From IMG/VR virus record IMGVR_UViG_3300006810_014096, positions 1 to 29,088 of that record: a DNA stretch of 29,088 bases. The stretch is one strand, 5' to 3'. The translations under genes were made by a program, and so were the position numbers. Shown here one piece after another: positions 20,492 through 28,027 of the stretch. The notes under the pieces were generated by a model that worked only from the letters and a program-made list of their open reading frames with translations, did not search any database and was not told the DNA's origin. This stretch comes from a virus. Numbering within the stretch: the first letter of the stretch is position 1; each line of letters starts with the position of its first letter.

Positions 20492-21157
20492 TTGAACGCA
20501 ACATCAGAAGGAAATGTGCAGGTGAACACTGCAGGTAAGGCGGCATGGATTGTCCTTGCGATCGCATGGCTCTGTTTCTTGATCCCCGTCCCGGGGCTTG
20601 GACTCTTTATCGGCTGGCCGCTCAATTTGGTGGCCTTCGTCCTCGCCATTGTCGCCATCGCAAAGGGCGGCGCCATGAAGGGGCTAATACAGCTTCTGCT
20701 ATCGCTTATTGGCTCTCCGATCGTTTACTTCATCGGCGTCGCCATCTTTGCCGGGGCCGTTGGAGCCCTTGACCAGAGTGGAAGAGCTGCGCGCGAGAAC
20801 GCCACCAGTGCTACCCAGGTCGAGCGCAATGCTGCAGTGACGCCTTCGGCAGTGCCAGCTATTGAAGTGACGGCGCAGCAGCTTCACCAGGACTACGAGG
20901 CGAACGAGATCGCTGCCGATGCGAAGTACAAAGGCAAAACACTGCTGATCTCAGGCACAGTGGAATCCATCGAATCTGACTTCATGGACAAGCCGACCGT
21001 GCATCTGACGGTTGGAGACTTTGCATGGGTCCAGCTGTCTGGCATCTCGAAAGATGTGGCCGCCTCTCTATCCAAGGGAGCCCGCATCACCGCTCAGTGC
21101 AAAGGTGCCGGTGAGGTGATCGGTTTCCCGGCTGCCAGCGATTGCATCCTGCAATGA
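20492..21157 (+). CDS. Two-helix membrane protein with OB-fold (tRNA_anti-like) domain
   Basis: 221 residues. Residues about 17-55 and 65-95 are hydrophobic (AAWIVLAIAWLCFLIPVPGL, LLLSLIGSPIVYFIGVAIFA), giving two to three membrane helices. A polar linker follows, then residues 130-221 (LHQDYEANEIAADAKYKGKT, LLISGTVESIESDF, ITAQCKGAGEVIGFPAASDC) match the OB-fold tRNA_anti-like domain. The start is TTG at 20492 behind AGGGGG; no nearby ATG is in frame. It is last in the repressor operon, before the terminator at 21178. Such a membrane-held binding domain in the immunity operon makes it a candidate exclusion protein; this is inference. Confidence 0.75.
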   Translation: MNATSEGNVQVNTAGKAAWIVLAIAWLCFLIPVPGLGLFIGWPLNLVAFVLAIVAIAKGGAMKGLIQLLLSLIGSPIVYFIGVAIFAGAVGALDQSGRAARENATSATQVERNAAVTPSAVPAIEVTAQQLHQDYEANEIAADAKYKGKTLLISGTVESIESDFMDKPTVHLTVGDFAWVQLSGISKDVAASLSKGARITAQCKGAGEVIGFPAASDCILQ

Positions 21158-21177
21158 TTCACTGAGCAGAACGCACG

Positions 21178-21204
21178 AACCCCGCTCCGGCGGGGTTTTT
21201 TTTT
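21178..21204 (+). terminator. Intrinsic terminator of the immunity operon
   Basis: AACCCCGC / GCGGGGTT (21178-21185 and 21190-21197) form a perfect 8-bp stem with a TCCG loop followed by seven more T. It ends the plus-strand repressor operon 20 nt after its last stop and separates it from the early-left promoter. Confidence 0.92.
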
Positions 21205-21238
21205 GGCCCGTAGTTTTAGATAAACGGGAGCTTAACGG

Positions 21239-21302
21239 GTACACGCCGCGAATTGGAGTAGTACACACTGCGGTTGCGCAGTGAGGACACATGGTGTTTA
21301 CT
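21239..21302 (+). promoter_or_regulatory. OL-like operator and early-left promoter
   Basis: Half-sites GTACACACT (21261-21269) and GGTGTTTAC (21293-21301), 23 nt apart, mirror the OR-like pair at 19503-19543; another half-site GTACACGCC is at 21239-21247. As at OR, a -35 (TTGCGC, 21274-21279) starts just after the first half-site and the -10 (TTTACT, 21297-21302) falls in the second, 17 bp away. It would drive the plus operon starting at 21340 and be closed by the repressor. Confidence 0.65.
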
Positions 21303-21339
21303 ACATCCGTCGCCCCACTCCCGGGGCCGGAGAAAGAAG

Positions 21340-21456
21340 ATGCCCCTTAAACGTCGCCCCATGTGGATCTGGATCGGTGCCGTCTATGCGCTGTTCGTGT
21401 TCGCCTCGGCGGCCGGCATCGCCTTCGGCAACCGGCTGTTTGGGTTGGAGTGCTGA
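21340..21456 (+). CDS. Small single-helix membrane protein
   Basis: 38 residues: basic start MPLKRRPMW then a hydrophobic helix (IWIGAVYALFVFASAAGIAF). GGAGAAAGAAG lies directly upstream of the ATG. It is the first gene of the early-left operon, about 40 nt from the predicted promoter. Function unknown. Confidence 0.6.
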   Translation: MPLKRRPMWIWIGAVYALFVFASAAGIAFGNRLFGLEC

Positions 21457-21458
21457 TC

Positions 21459-21821
21459 ATGGCCTCCGTCATGGAACAGCATCCCGAGGCTGAGGTGCGG
21501 CGCTTGCGCAAGAACCTCAACACTCTGCAGGGCAACCTGCGCAACACCGGCCTCAACATGCCTGGTGCTGACACCGCCTACCGTGCGGCCATCTTTGTCG
21601 GCGCTGATGCCGAGCAGGCATGGGAAGCGGCCCGCCGCCACGAGCTGGTGATGCTGGGCTTTGCAGACGAGATCGAAGAGCCGAAAGGCCTCAGCTTCCC
21701 GTCCCCCCGGAACTCGATCGACGAACGCCGCGCGGCACGCCAGCGCCAAATCGACAGCGTGCGCGCACTGGTCAACCCATTCTCGCTGTCCGCTCCGGTC
21801 AGCCTGGAGCGTGCCGCATGA
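21459..21821 (+). CDS. Early protein, unknown
   Basis: 120 residues, MASVMEQHPEAEVRRLRKNL at the start, then NMPGADTAYRAAIFVGADAE and a C-terminal basic helix (NSIDERRAARQRQIDSVRAL). No family recognised. The ATG lies 2 nt after the previous stop with GGAG 9 nt upstream; its stop overlaps the next start (ATGA). Charge and length are typical for host-interaction proteins of early operons. Confidence 0.7.
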   Translation: MASVMEQHPEAEVRRLRKNLNTLQGNLRNTGLNMPGADTAYRAAIFVGADAEQAWEAARRHELVMLGFADEIEEPKGLSFPSPRNSIDERRAARQRQIDSVRALVNPFSLSAPVSLERAA

Positions 21822-22156
21822 GCGCCTCCAAGCTTACCCCGGCGCCGTGGGAAGTCAGCCATGGCGGACACGGGAGCCACTCTGGCTTCGTGATTGACGA
21901 GTATTTCGTCCTGAGTCGTGCCGTTGCCGACGACGTCGCAATCGCCGCAGACATCATTGATCCGGCAACTGGTATGCCCAGCGAGGCCAACGCCCGCCTG
22001 ATCGCCGCCGCGCCCGAACTGCTGGAAGCGTTAATCAAGGCGGATCAGATGTTCAGGGATGTTGGGTTCATTGCCGAGGCAGACAGATTGCGTCCCGGGA
22101 GCCTCGGCAGCGAGATCCGCGCCGCCATCGCCAAGGCCACGGGCGGTGGTGCATGA
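21818..22156 (+). CDS. Small early phage protein
   Basis: 112 residues. LTPAPWEVSHGGHG at the start and EANARLIAAAPELLEALIKA in the middle form a pattern very common in early-region proteins of temperate phages, whose function is unknown. The ATG overlaps the previous stop, and the next gene overlaps its own stop (ATGA), so it is part of one coupled operon. Confidence 0.75.
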   Translation: MSASKLTPAPWEVSHGGHGSHSGFVIDEYFVLSRAVADDVAIAADIIDPATGMPSEANARLIAAAPELLEALIKADQMFRDVGFIAEADRLRPGSLGSEIRAAIAKATGGGA

Positions 22157-22365
22157 GCGCCCAGGTCCTGCCCTTCCCCGTCCAGACCAACAGCCAGAGA
22201 TACCTGCTGGAGAGCGTGCGAGCCGTTGCAGCCCGCTCCGGTCTGGACGTCAACGAGACGGCCCGCGAGTTCGTCGCGGCCGGCTGTTCCAAGGAAGCCC
22301 AGAACCGCATCTGGGAGCGCGCGCGCCGCAAGCGCATGGCACTGATCTACGGAGGTGACGCATGA
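22153..22365 (+). CDS. Small basic early protein
   Basis: 70 residues: MSAQVLPFPVQTNSQRYLLE, then ARSGLDVNETAREFVAAGCS and a basic end (RARRKRM). No family recognised; size and charge suggest a nucleic acid or host protein binder. Coupled to both neighbours by ATGA overlaps. Confidence 0.65.
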   Translation: MSAQVLPFPVQTNSQRYLLESVRAVAARSGLDVNETAREFVAAGCSKEAQNRIWERARRKRMALIYGGDA

Positions 22366-22499
22366 AATCGGATTTAAACCCGCGAGTGGAAGGCCTGAAG
22401 GATCTCGGAATCTACCTTGGCCTGTTCTTTTGCTGCGCGGGGCTGGGCGCCATCGGCTGCCTCATCGCGCAGGACCTGGCAAGGGTGAGCATCCCATGA
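22362..22499 (+). CDS. Tiny single-helix membrane protein
   Basis: 45 residues: MKSDLNPRVEGLKDLGIYLG then a hydrophobic stretch (LFFCCAGLGAIGCLIA) and a short tail. GGAGGTGACGC stands right upstream of the ATG, and both ends overlap neighbouring genes (ATGA), which supports it being real. Function unknown. Confidence 0.6.
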   Translation: MKSDLNPRVEGLKDLGIYLGLFFCCAGLGAIGCLIAQDLARVSIP

Positions 22500-22714
22500 G
22501 CCGCCGACGCGATCGCCCGCTCCATCCCGAACTGATTGAGGACCTTAACGAAGCCCATGCGGCCGCTGAGGACATGCCCGACGGCGCATGGTTCGCCACG
22601 CTCGAGGACACCGTCACGCAATACAACTACCGCACCGGCCACGGCTACGACCCGAATGAAGCGGTCCACAAGTTGATACGAACGTCGGGCCAGTTTGATG
22701 AGGTGGTCAAGTGA
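22496..22714 (+). CDS. Small acidic early protein
   Basis: 72 residues: basic start MSRRRDRPLHPELIEDLNEA, then an acidic helix and WFATLEDTVTQYNYRTGHGY. No family recognised. ATG overlaps the stop of the previous gene; its own stop overlaps the next start (GTGATG). Confidence 0.6.
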   Translation: MSRRRDRPLHPELIEDLNEAHAAAEDMPDGAWFATLEDTVTQYNYRTGHGYDPNEAVHKLIRTSGQFDEVVK

Positions 22715-22983
22715 TGCGACATCCCATCCGTTTGCTTGTGCCGGCCTTCATCTGCGCCGTGGTGTTCGGCTTCTGCGTCGCGCTGCTGGCCCGCGCCATC
22801 TACACCCACGCCGACAGCTTCGTTCTGGTCGGCGGTGTGGGCGCCCTCTTCTTCGGCTGCCGCACCGTCACCGAGGCCCGCCAAGTCTGGCGGCAGTTCG
22901 TCGCCCAGCTCCAACAGCGCCGGTCTATGCGCCGCGCAGCTCCCCTGACCCGCATCAACCTGCCCAAGGAAGACATTCAATGA
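22711..22983 (+). CDS. Two-helix membrane protein
   Basis: 90 residues with two hydrophobic stretches (LLVPAFICAVVFGFCVALLA and SFVLVGGVGALFFGC) and a basic, cytoplasm-like tail (QRRSMRRAAPL). The start is GTG 22711 or the ATG directly after it. Its stop overlaps the start of the RecT-like gene. Function unknown; small membrane proteins are frequent in this operon. Confidence 0.6.
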   Translation: MMRHPIRLLVPAFICAVVFGFCVALLARAIYTHADSFVLVGGVGALFFGCRTVTEARQVWRQFVAQLQQRRSMRRAAPLTRINLPKEDIQ

Positions 22984-23780
22984 GCACCGCCATTTCCACC
23001 CAACAGCTCGCGATGAGCGGCGAAGTCCGGGCAAACGCCCTGATGCCGACCTCTATTCACGAGGCTATCCAGCTCTCCGAGATCATGGCCAAGGCCAACC
23101 TGGTGCCTGAGCACCTGAGGGGCAAATCGGGCGACTGCCTGCTGATCGTCATGCAGGCACAGCGCTGGGGCATGGACGCGGTGAGCGTGGCTCAGTGCAC
23201 GTCGGTCGTCCACGGCAAGCTCTGCTACGAAGGGAAGCTGGTTGCCGCCGCGCTGTATGCGATGGGCGCGATCGAAGGTCGTCTGGAATACGACATCCGG
23301 GGAGAAGGCCAGAGCTCCACGATCACCGTGATCGGCACGCCGCGCGGCGCAACCGGCCCTCAGTCGGTTACCGGCAACGTCAAGGACTGGCGCACTTTTG
23401 CCAAGGACAAGAACGGCAACCAGGTCGATAACGCTTGGGACAAGAGCCCGCACGACATGCTGGTCTACCGCGGCACCCGCCAGTGGGCGCGCCGCTACGC
23501 GCCGGAAGCACTGCTGGGCGTCTACACCCCGGACGAAATCGAGCCGGCGGCGGACGTGCGCGTGGTCGCCACTGTGTCCCACGGCGAGAGCAGCCCCGGC
23601 GCGTATCCGAAGGACCAGTTCGACACCAACCTGCCGACCTGGACCGGGCTCATCAAGGCAGGCAAGCGCACGGCAGATCAGATCATCGCGATGGTCGAAA
23701 GCAAGGGCTCGCTCACCGACGAGCAGAAAAAGCTGATCCGTGCCTCCGAATCCGCAACGGCAACTGAGGTGGCCGCATGA
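22980..23780 (+). CDS. RecT-like single-strand annealing protein
   Basis: 266 residues. The segment SIHEAIQLSEIMAKANLVPE, then DCLLIVMQAQRWGMDAVSVA and VVHGKLCYEGKLVAAALYAM, is the usual start of RecT-type recombinases in phages, followed by DMLVYRGTRQWARRYAPEAL. Such proteins anneal the single strands left by the phage exonuclease, coded next. The ATG at 22980 has AAGGA 9 nt upstream and overlaps the previous stop. The stop overlaps the exonuclease start (ATGA), consistent with a working exo-annealase pair. Confidence 0.75.
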   Translation: MSTAISTQQLAMSGEVRANALMPTSIHEAIQLSEIMAKANLVPEHLRGKSGDCLLIVMQAQRWGMDAVSVAQCTSVVHGKLCYEGKLVAAALYAMGAIEGRLEYDIRGEGQSSTITVIGTPRGATGPQSVTGNVKDWRTFAKDKNGNQVDNAWDKSPHDMLVYRGTRQWARRYAPEALLGVYTPDEIEPAADVRVVATVSHGESSPGAYPKDQFDTNLPTWTGLIKAGKRTADQIIAMVESKGSLTDEQKKLIRASESATATEVAA

Positions 23781-25558
23781 AGATCGTGAACTTGGTCCAG
23801 GGCACACCGGAATGGCATGCCCATCGTGCGCAGTACCACAACGCCAGCGATGCGCCGGCAATGATGGGCTGCAGCCCCTACAAGACTCGCAACCAGCTGG
23901 TTCGTGAGAAGGCTTCCGGCGTTGCCGAAGAGGTCACCCCGGAACGTCAGCGGATCTTCGACAATGGCCACCGCTACGAGGCCCTTGCCCGCCCCCTCGC
24001 CGAAGATGTCTTGGGGCAGGAGTTGTATCCCTGCGTTGGCGTGCAGGCCAAGTACTCGGCCAGCTTCGACGGCCTAACGCTAATGGAAGAAATCGCCTTC
24101 GAGCACAAGAGCTTGAACGATGACCTTCGCCTGGCGATGCCCGTGGACGGCAGCGACGCTTGCCTGCCGATGCACTACCAGGTGCAGATGGAGCACCAGC
24201 TGATGGTGTCCGGCGCAGAGCGCTGCCTGTTCATGGCCTCCAAGTGGAACGGCGAAGAACTGATCGAAGAGCGGCACTGCTGGTATTCGCCGAATGCCGA
24301 GTTGCGGGCAAGGATCGTTGCTGGTTGGGCGCAATTCGAAGCTGACGTCGAGGCATATGAACCCGAGGCCCCTGCGGCACCGGCGCCGACCGGGCGTGCC
24401 CCGGACCAGATGCCGGCGCTGCGCATCGAGGTGACCGGAATGGTCACTGCCTCGAACCTCGCCGAGTGGAAGGGTCAGGCCATCGCTGTGTTCCAGCACA
24501 TCAGCACGGATCTGACCACGGATCAGGATTTCGCCGACGCTGAGAAGACAGTGAAGTGGTGCAGTGACATTGAGGACCAGTTGAAAGCTGCCAAGCAGCA
24601 TGCGCTCAGCCAGACCGAGAGCATCGAGCTCTTGTTCCGCACGATCGATGAGATCACCGCCGAGGCCAAAGCCAAGCGTCTGGACCTGGACAAGCTGGTC
24701 ACGCGACGCAAGGAAGAGCGCCGCACCGAAATCGGCAATGCCGCCCGCCGGGCTGTGCAGGACCACGTTCGAGCCATCAACGAGACGCTGGGCGAGCACG
24801 GCCTGCCGATGCCGGCAACGCTGGTCGCGGACATCAGCGCGGCCATGAAGGGCAAGCGGTCCTTCAGTAGCATGCAGGAAGCGGTCGACGCCGTGGCGGC
24901 CAACGCCAAGATCGCCTCCAGCCAAGCGGCTGATCGGATTCGCGCCAACGTGGCCATCCTTGCGGAGCACCCTGCTCACTCCACCCTGTTTGCCGACCGG
25001 GTGAGCCTGTGCGCCTCGAAGACTGCCGAGGATCTGCGGAACCTGGTCGCCATGCGGATCGCAGCCTTCGAAAAGCAGGAAGAGGAACGACTGGCGGCCG
25101 AGCGCGAGAAGATTCGCAAAGAGGAAGAGGCCAAGGCACAGAAGCGTGCCGACGAGGCCGCCGATCGACGCGCCAAAGAAGAGGAAGCACAGGCCGCACA
25201 GGCGGCAGCTCAGGCACCTGCCCCGGTAGTTGCAGAGCCTGTTGCCGAACCAGCCAGCTCTCCAGCCGCGCCTGCGCCGCAGCAGTCCCACGTGCGTGCC
25301 GTTGCAGCTCCGGAGCCGGCGGAAGATCGAGCCCCGTGGGCGCCGGAAGGCAAGCGGATCAAGCTCGGCGAGATCAACGCGCTGATCGGCCCGCTGACCA
25401 TCAGCGCCGAAAGCCTGCGCCAGCTCGGGTTTGAGCCGGTCAGCACCGAGCGCGGTGCCAAGCTCTACGCCGCCGACCAGGTGCCGGCCATGTGCGAGCA
25501 GATGATCCGCGTCCTCCGAGGCGCCGCCAACGGCCAGGGCTACCCGCTTGCCGCCTGA
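23777..25558 (+). CDS. YqaJ / lambda exonuclease-like protein with long C-terminal extension
   Basis: 593 residues. The first ~200 form the YqaJ fold: GTPEWHAHRAQYHNASDAPA, then FDNGHRYEALA (Glu68), FDGL (Asp98) and the EHK motif (Glu109, Lys111), the metal-binding set of lambda exonuclease. It digests one strand from DNA ends for the RecT-like partner. Residues ~205-460 are a helical, charged region with a long coiled coil (EKQEEERLAAEREKIRKEEE). An Ala/Pro-rich linker (470-510) follows, then a small end domain (KLGEINALIGPLTISAESLR). This is about twice the length of common exonucleases of the family. Confidence 0.85.
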   Translation: MKIVNLVQGTPEWHAHRAQYHNASDAPAMMGCSPYKTRNQLVREKASGVAEEVTPERQRIFDNGHRYEALARPLAEDVLGQELYPCVGVQAKYSASFDGLTLMEEIAFEHKSLNDDLRLAMPVDGSDACLPMHYQVQMEHQLMVSGAERCLFMASKWNGEELIEERHCWYSPNAELRARIVAGWAQFEADVEAYEPEAPAAPAPTGRAPDQMPALRIEVTGMVTASNLAEWKGQAIAVFQHISTDLTTDQDFADAEKTVKWCSDIEDQLKAAKQHALSQTESIELLFRTIDEITAEAKAKRLDLDKLVTRRKEERRTEIGNAARRAVQDHVRAINETLGEHGLPMPATLVADISAAMKGKRSFSSMQEAVDAVAANAKIASSQAADRIRANVAILAEHPAHSTLFADRVSLCASKTAEDLRNLVAMRIAAFEKQEEERLAAEREKIRKEEEAKAQKRADEAADRRAKEEEAQAAQAAAQAPAPVVAEPVAEPASSPAAPAPQQSHVRAVAAPEPAEDRAPWAPEGKRIKLGEINALIGPLTISAESLRQLGFEPVSTERGAKLYAADQVPAMCEQMIRVLRGAANGQGYPLAA

Positions 25559-25566
25559 GTCCCCTG

Positions 25567-25598
25567 CCTGTCGCCCGCCTCCCCTGTAGGGCGACAGG
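25567..25598. repeat. 10-bp inverted repeat after the exonuclease gene
   Basis: CCTGTCGCCC (25567-25576) and GGGCGACAGG (25589-25598) pair perfectly over a 12-nt loop, 8 nt after the stop of the exonuclease gene in a 93-nt gap. No U-tract follows, so it may be an mRNA processing or stability hairpin between the recombination genes and the rest of the operon. Confidence 0.7.
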
Positions 25599-25651
25599 AA
25601 CCCGCGCCGGCCGGGCAAAGCCGGACCTCATTCCAACCTTCGGAGATACCC

Positions 25652-25927
25652 ATGGCAATGCGAATCGACATGCAGGACGTCGAGTCCTCCCAGATCCACA
25701 GCATCGGGCACGACCCGGCAACGAAGACCCTCGCCATTCGCTTTACCAGCCGCAAGGGCGGCGCTGTCGGCCCGGGCTCGCTGTACCACTACGAGAACTT
25801 CGATGCCGCTGAGTTCGAAGCCTTCAAGAGCGCTGAGTCGCTGGGCGCGCACTTCGGCCAGCGCATCAAGGCGTTCCCCGAGAAATACCCGTTCCAGAAG
25901 ATCAACGAAGCCGCCCAGGCGGCGTAA
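25652..25927 (+). CDS. KTSC domain protein
   Basis: 91 residues. HSIGHDPATKTLAIRFTSRK, GSLYHYENFDAAEFEAFKSA and LGAHFGQRIKAFPEKYPFQK match KTSC, a small domain frequent in phage and bacterial early proteins and sometimes linked to nucleases or Lys-tRNA synthetase-like proteins; its function is unknown. GGAGATACCC precedes the ATG. Confidence 0.85.
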   Translation: MAMRIDMQDVESSQIHSIGHDPATKTLAIRFTSRKGGAVGPGSLYHYENFDAAEFEAFKSAESLGAHFGQRIKAFPEKYPFQKINEAAQAA

Positions 25928-25939
25928 GGGCGGACCGCC

Positions 25940-26131
25940 ATGAAGAAGCGGCAGCAGCTCGACATCTTCGAACACGACCCAGGACGAATGGCGCTGCTCT
26001 ACCGCGCCTCAGCCGAAAGCGCCCTCAACGACATCCAGTTCACCCCGCCGGTCCGCCAGGACCGGCACGACCACTACATCCGCGAGGCAGAGCGACTTGA
26101 AGCGCTGGCCGCGCAGTGCAAAGCCGCCTAA
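25940..26131 (+). CDS. Small early protein, unknown
   Basis: 63 residues, MKKRQQLDIFEHDPGRMALL at the start and a charged helix after. No family recognised. The first ten residues recall the C-terminal or N-terminal clamp-binding-like QLDIF pattern (compare the QL-[SD]-LF clamp motif), which might bind the host sliding clamp, but at this length that may be chance. Confidence 0.6.
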   Translation: MKKRQQLDIFEHDPGRMALLYRASAESALNDIQFTPPVRQDRHDHYIREAERLEALAAQCKAA

Positions 26132-26143
26132 CCAGGACACCCA

Positions 26144-26542
26144 ATGAACACCGGAAACCCGAAGCAGTACAGCTGGAGCACCGATGGCGAGACCTATCAG
26201 GATCGCTGCGCGAGTATCGAAGAAGCGATCTCCGAAGCGCTGAACAGCGGCCGGGAATTTGAGCTTGGCCAAACGCTGTTTATCGGTGAGGTGGTCCCGG
26301 TCAATGCGGCCCAGCTGGTCGATGCCGATTCCGTGATCGATGACATCAGCGTGCGAGCCTTCGATATATCCGGCGAGCATGCCGAGGACTACCTGGTTCA
26401 CGCGACCAAGGAGCAGCGTGCGCAGCTTGAATCGCTGATCGCGGCTTGGGCCGACTCGGTCGAGGCTCCGAGTTTCTGGGAAGTCGGGACTGTAGTGGAG
26501 CACGTCATCACCCGTGAGGACCTTGGAGACGGCAATGTCTGA
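26144..26542 (+). CDS. Acidic early protein, unknown
   Basis: 132 residues, acidic. MNTGNPKQYSWSTDGETYQD, then AISEALNSGREFELGQTLFI and ISVRAFDISGEHAEDYLVHA. This layout is common in phage early proteins of unknown role. It overlaps the next gene's start by 8 nt. Confidence 0.7.
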   Translation: MNTGNPKQYSWSTDGETYQDRCASIEEAISEALNSGREFELGQTLFIGEVVPVNAAQLVDADSVIDDISVRAFDISGEHAEDYLVHATKEQRAQLESLIAAWADSVEAPSFWEVGTVVEHVITREDLGDGNV

Positions 26543-27509
26543 CACCACTACGCCGTCTTCCCGCTGGGCAGCGGACGGGCAACGTGACCCGCACGGCGAC
26601 CGTTACGCCTTCGAGCGCGCGGCCCTGGCCTTGGGCAACCTCACCGACGACGAGCTGGCCAATGCCGTGTTCCTGCACGGCAACGAGCAGCCCACCATGG
26701 CAGACATGGCCGCCGGTAAGGCGCTGGCCGGCATCGTCTACCTGACCGCAGCAAAGGACCGCATCCGCTGGCTGTCGCGCGCCCTGGCCGATGCAATCGC
26801 GCCGCAGCCCGCAGAGCTGGCCGAGCAGCAGGGGCAGGTCATCGTTCATGCCCTTGCCGATGCCTACGCAGCTGGTGCTGAGGGCTTGCAGTTCGGAGGG
26901 CTGGCCCGGATGGAGGCGCTTGCCGCCGCCCTCGCCGCAACTGGCGAGCAGCAAGCTGGCGAGGTGCAGGGGGATGGTTTGCACCTCAGCGGCGAAGACC
27001 GCGCGGTACTTCAGCGGATCCAGGATGCCTTGCCGACGGTGGGCCTCAACGGGTGGACGAAAGGTGTGGAGGTTCTGGAACGCCTGTTGCGCGACTCTCT
27101 TGCCGCCCGCCAGCCGGGGTGGAATGCCGAACAGCTCGACCGTGCCCTTGGCGAAACCATCGATCAGCGCGACCGCTACCACGAAGTGGCTGACGACTTG
27201 GCGTCCCACATCGAGCGCATCACCGGCGTGGAGATCGGTGAGCACAGCAGCGACAACTGCCCGTGGCAGAACGCGATGGAAGCGGCTGAATGTTACTCGC
27301 CCGCGCAGGGCATCGACCTGCACCAACTGGTTCCGCCGGAATGGCTCAGCGAGCTGATCGGCGGGCAGATGGATGACCTTACGCCCGGGCAAGCGTGGCG
27401 CCAGGGCTTCAACCAGTGCCGCGACCGCACGTTGCTGCTGGTTGAGCAGGCGATGGGCTTCCCGGCCGAGCAGCAGCCCGATGCAGCGTCGGGGGTGGGC
27501 AATGGCTGA
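26535..27509 (+). CDS. Large unknown early protein, helical
   Basis: 324 residues. Residues 1-90 (MSDTTTPSSRWAADGQRDPH, FERAALALGNLTDDELANAV, GKALAGIVYLTAAKDRIRWL) look like the DUF-type N-terminus found in several phage early proteins. The middle is Ala-rich, then DALPTVGLNGWTKGVEVLER and a segment with GQAWRQGFNQCRDRTL. It may be a mosaic of several small phage domains joined together. No catalytic motif recognised. The ATG overlaps the previous gene and the next gene overlaps its stop as ATGGCTGA. Confidence 0.7.
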   Translation: MSDTTTPSSRWAADGQRDPHGDRYAFERAALALGNLTDDELANAVFLHGNEQPTMADMAAGKALAGIVYLTAAKDRIRWLSRALADAIAPQPAELAEQQGQVIVHALADAYAAGAEGLQFGGLARMEALAAALAATGEQQAGEVQGDGLHLSGEDRAVLQRIQDALPTVGLNGWTKGVEVLERLLRDSLAARQPGWNAEQLDRALGETIDQRDRYHEVADDLASHIERITGVEIGEHSSDNCPWQNAMEAAECYSPAQGIDLHQLVPPEWLSELIGGQMDDLTPGQAWRQGFNQCRDRTLLLVEQAMGFPAEQQPDAASGVGNG

Positions 27510-27687
27510 AGTCGCCATCGACATCACCGGCGAGGAAGGCGCGCCCTCCATCGTCAACACCGTCGCATTCGACCTGCAGCTGACCGGCTGCGGCATCTCC
27601 ATCGACATGACTCACGAACAGGGACAGGCCATCTACCTGGGCTTGGCAGAGTTCTTCGGACCCGAGAAGGAGCCGACCAATGGCTGA
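27502..27687 (+). CDS. Small early protein, unknown
   Basis: 61 residues, acidic, beta-rich at the start (AEVAIDITGEEGAPSIVNTV) followed by helix THEQGQAIYLGLAEFFG. No family recognised. Both ends overlap neighbours by 8 nt with the same ATGGCTGA sequence. Confidence 0.6.
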   Translation: MAEVAIDITGEEGAPSIVNTVAFDLQLTGCGISIDMTHEQGQAIYLGLAEFFGPEKEPTNG

Positions 27688-28027
27688 TATCGAACAGCAG
27701 GCCCGTGAGCTGCTGGCCGTCGTGCATGAATCGAATGGCCGGCTGGGCTTGGCGGCACTTGTTCGCAACGGGCACATCCCGGCTTCCGATCCCGCCATTA
27801 CCGCGCTGACCTACGCGCTGCGCGCCGCGCCGGACGGTTTCTGCGTGGTGCCGCACAGGGTGACGCCAGAGATGCGCGCTGCGTTCCGCAGGGCGTACCG
27901 GGACGGCGGATTTTGGTCGGATCGGCTGGATGCGGCGCTGGACGCGATGCTCTCTGCGCAGCCCACCACCCTGGCCACCGTCAAGCCGCCGCGTGACCGG
28001 CGCACCAGGCTGCGGGAGGACGTCTGA
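27680..28027 (+). CDS. Small early protein, unknown
   Basis: 115 residues: MADIEQQARELLAVVHESNG, then LTYALRAAPDGFCVVPHRVT, PEMRAAFRRAYRDGGFWSDR and LDAALDAMLSAQP. The last part (VPHRVTPEMRAAFRRAY) is the common C-terminal module of phage early proteins with patterns like VPKEPTPEM. Function unknown. Stop and next start share one base (TGATG). Confidence 0.7.
   Translation: MADIEQQARELLAVVHESNGRLGLAALVRNGHIPASDPAITALTYALRAAPDGFCVVPHRVTPEMRAAFRRAYRDGGFWSDRLDAALDAMLSAQPTTLATVKPPRDRRTRLREDV

Noticed and set aside
24080-25618. Minus-strand ORF of 512 codons opposite the exonuclease
   Set aside because: Shadow of the exonuclease gene; repetitive Arg/Gly/Leu content and no recognised pattern.
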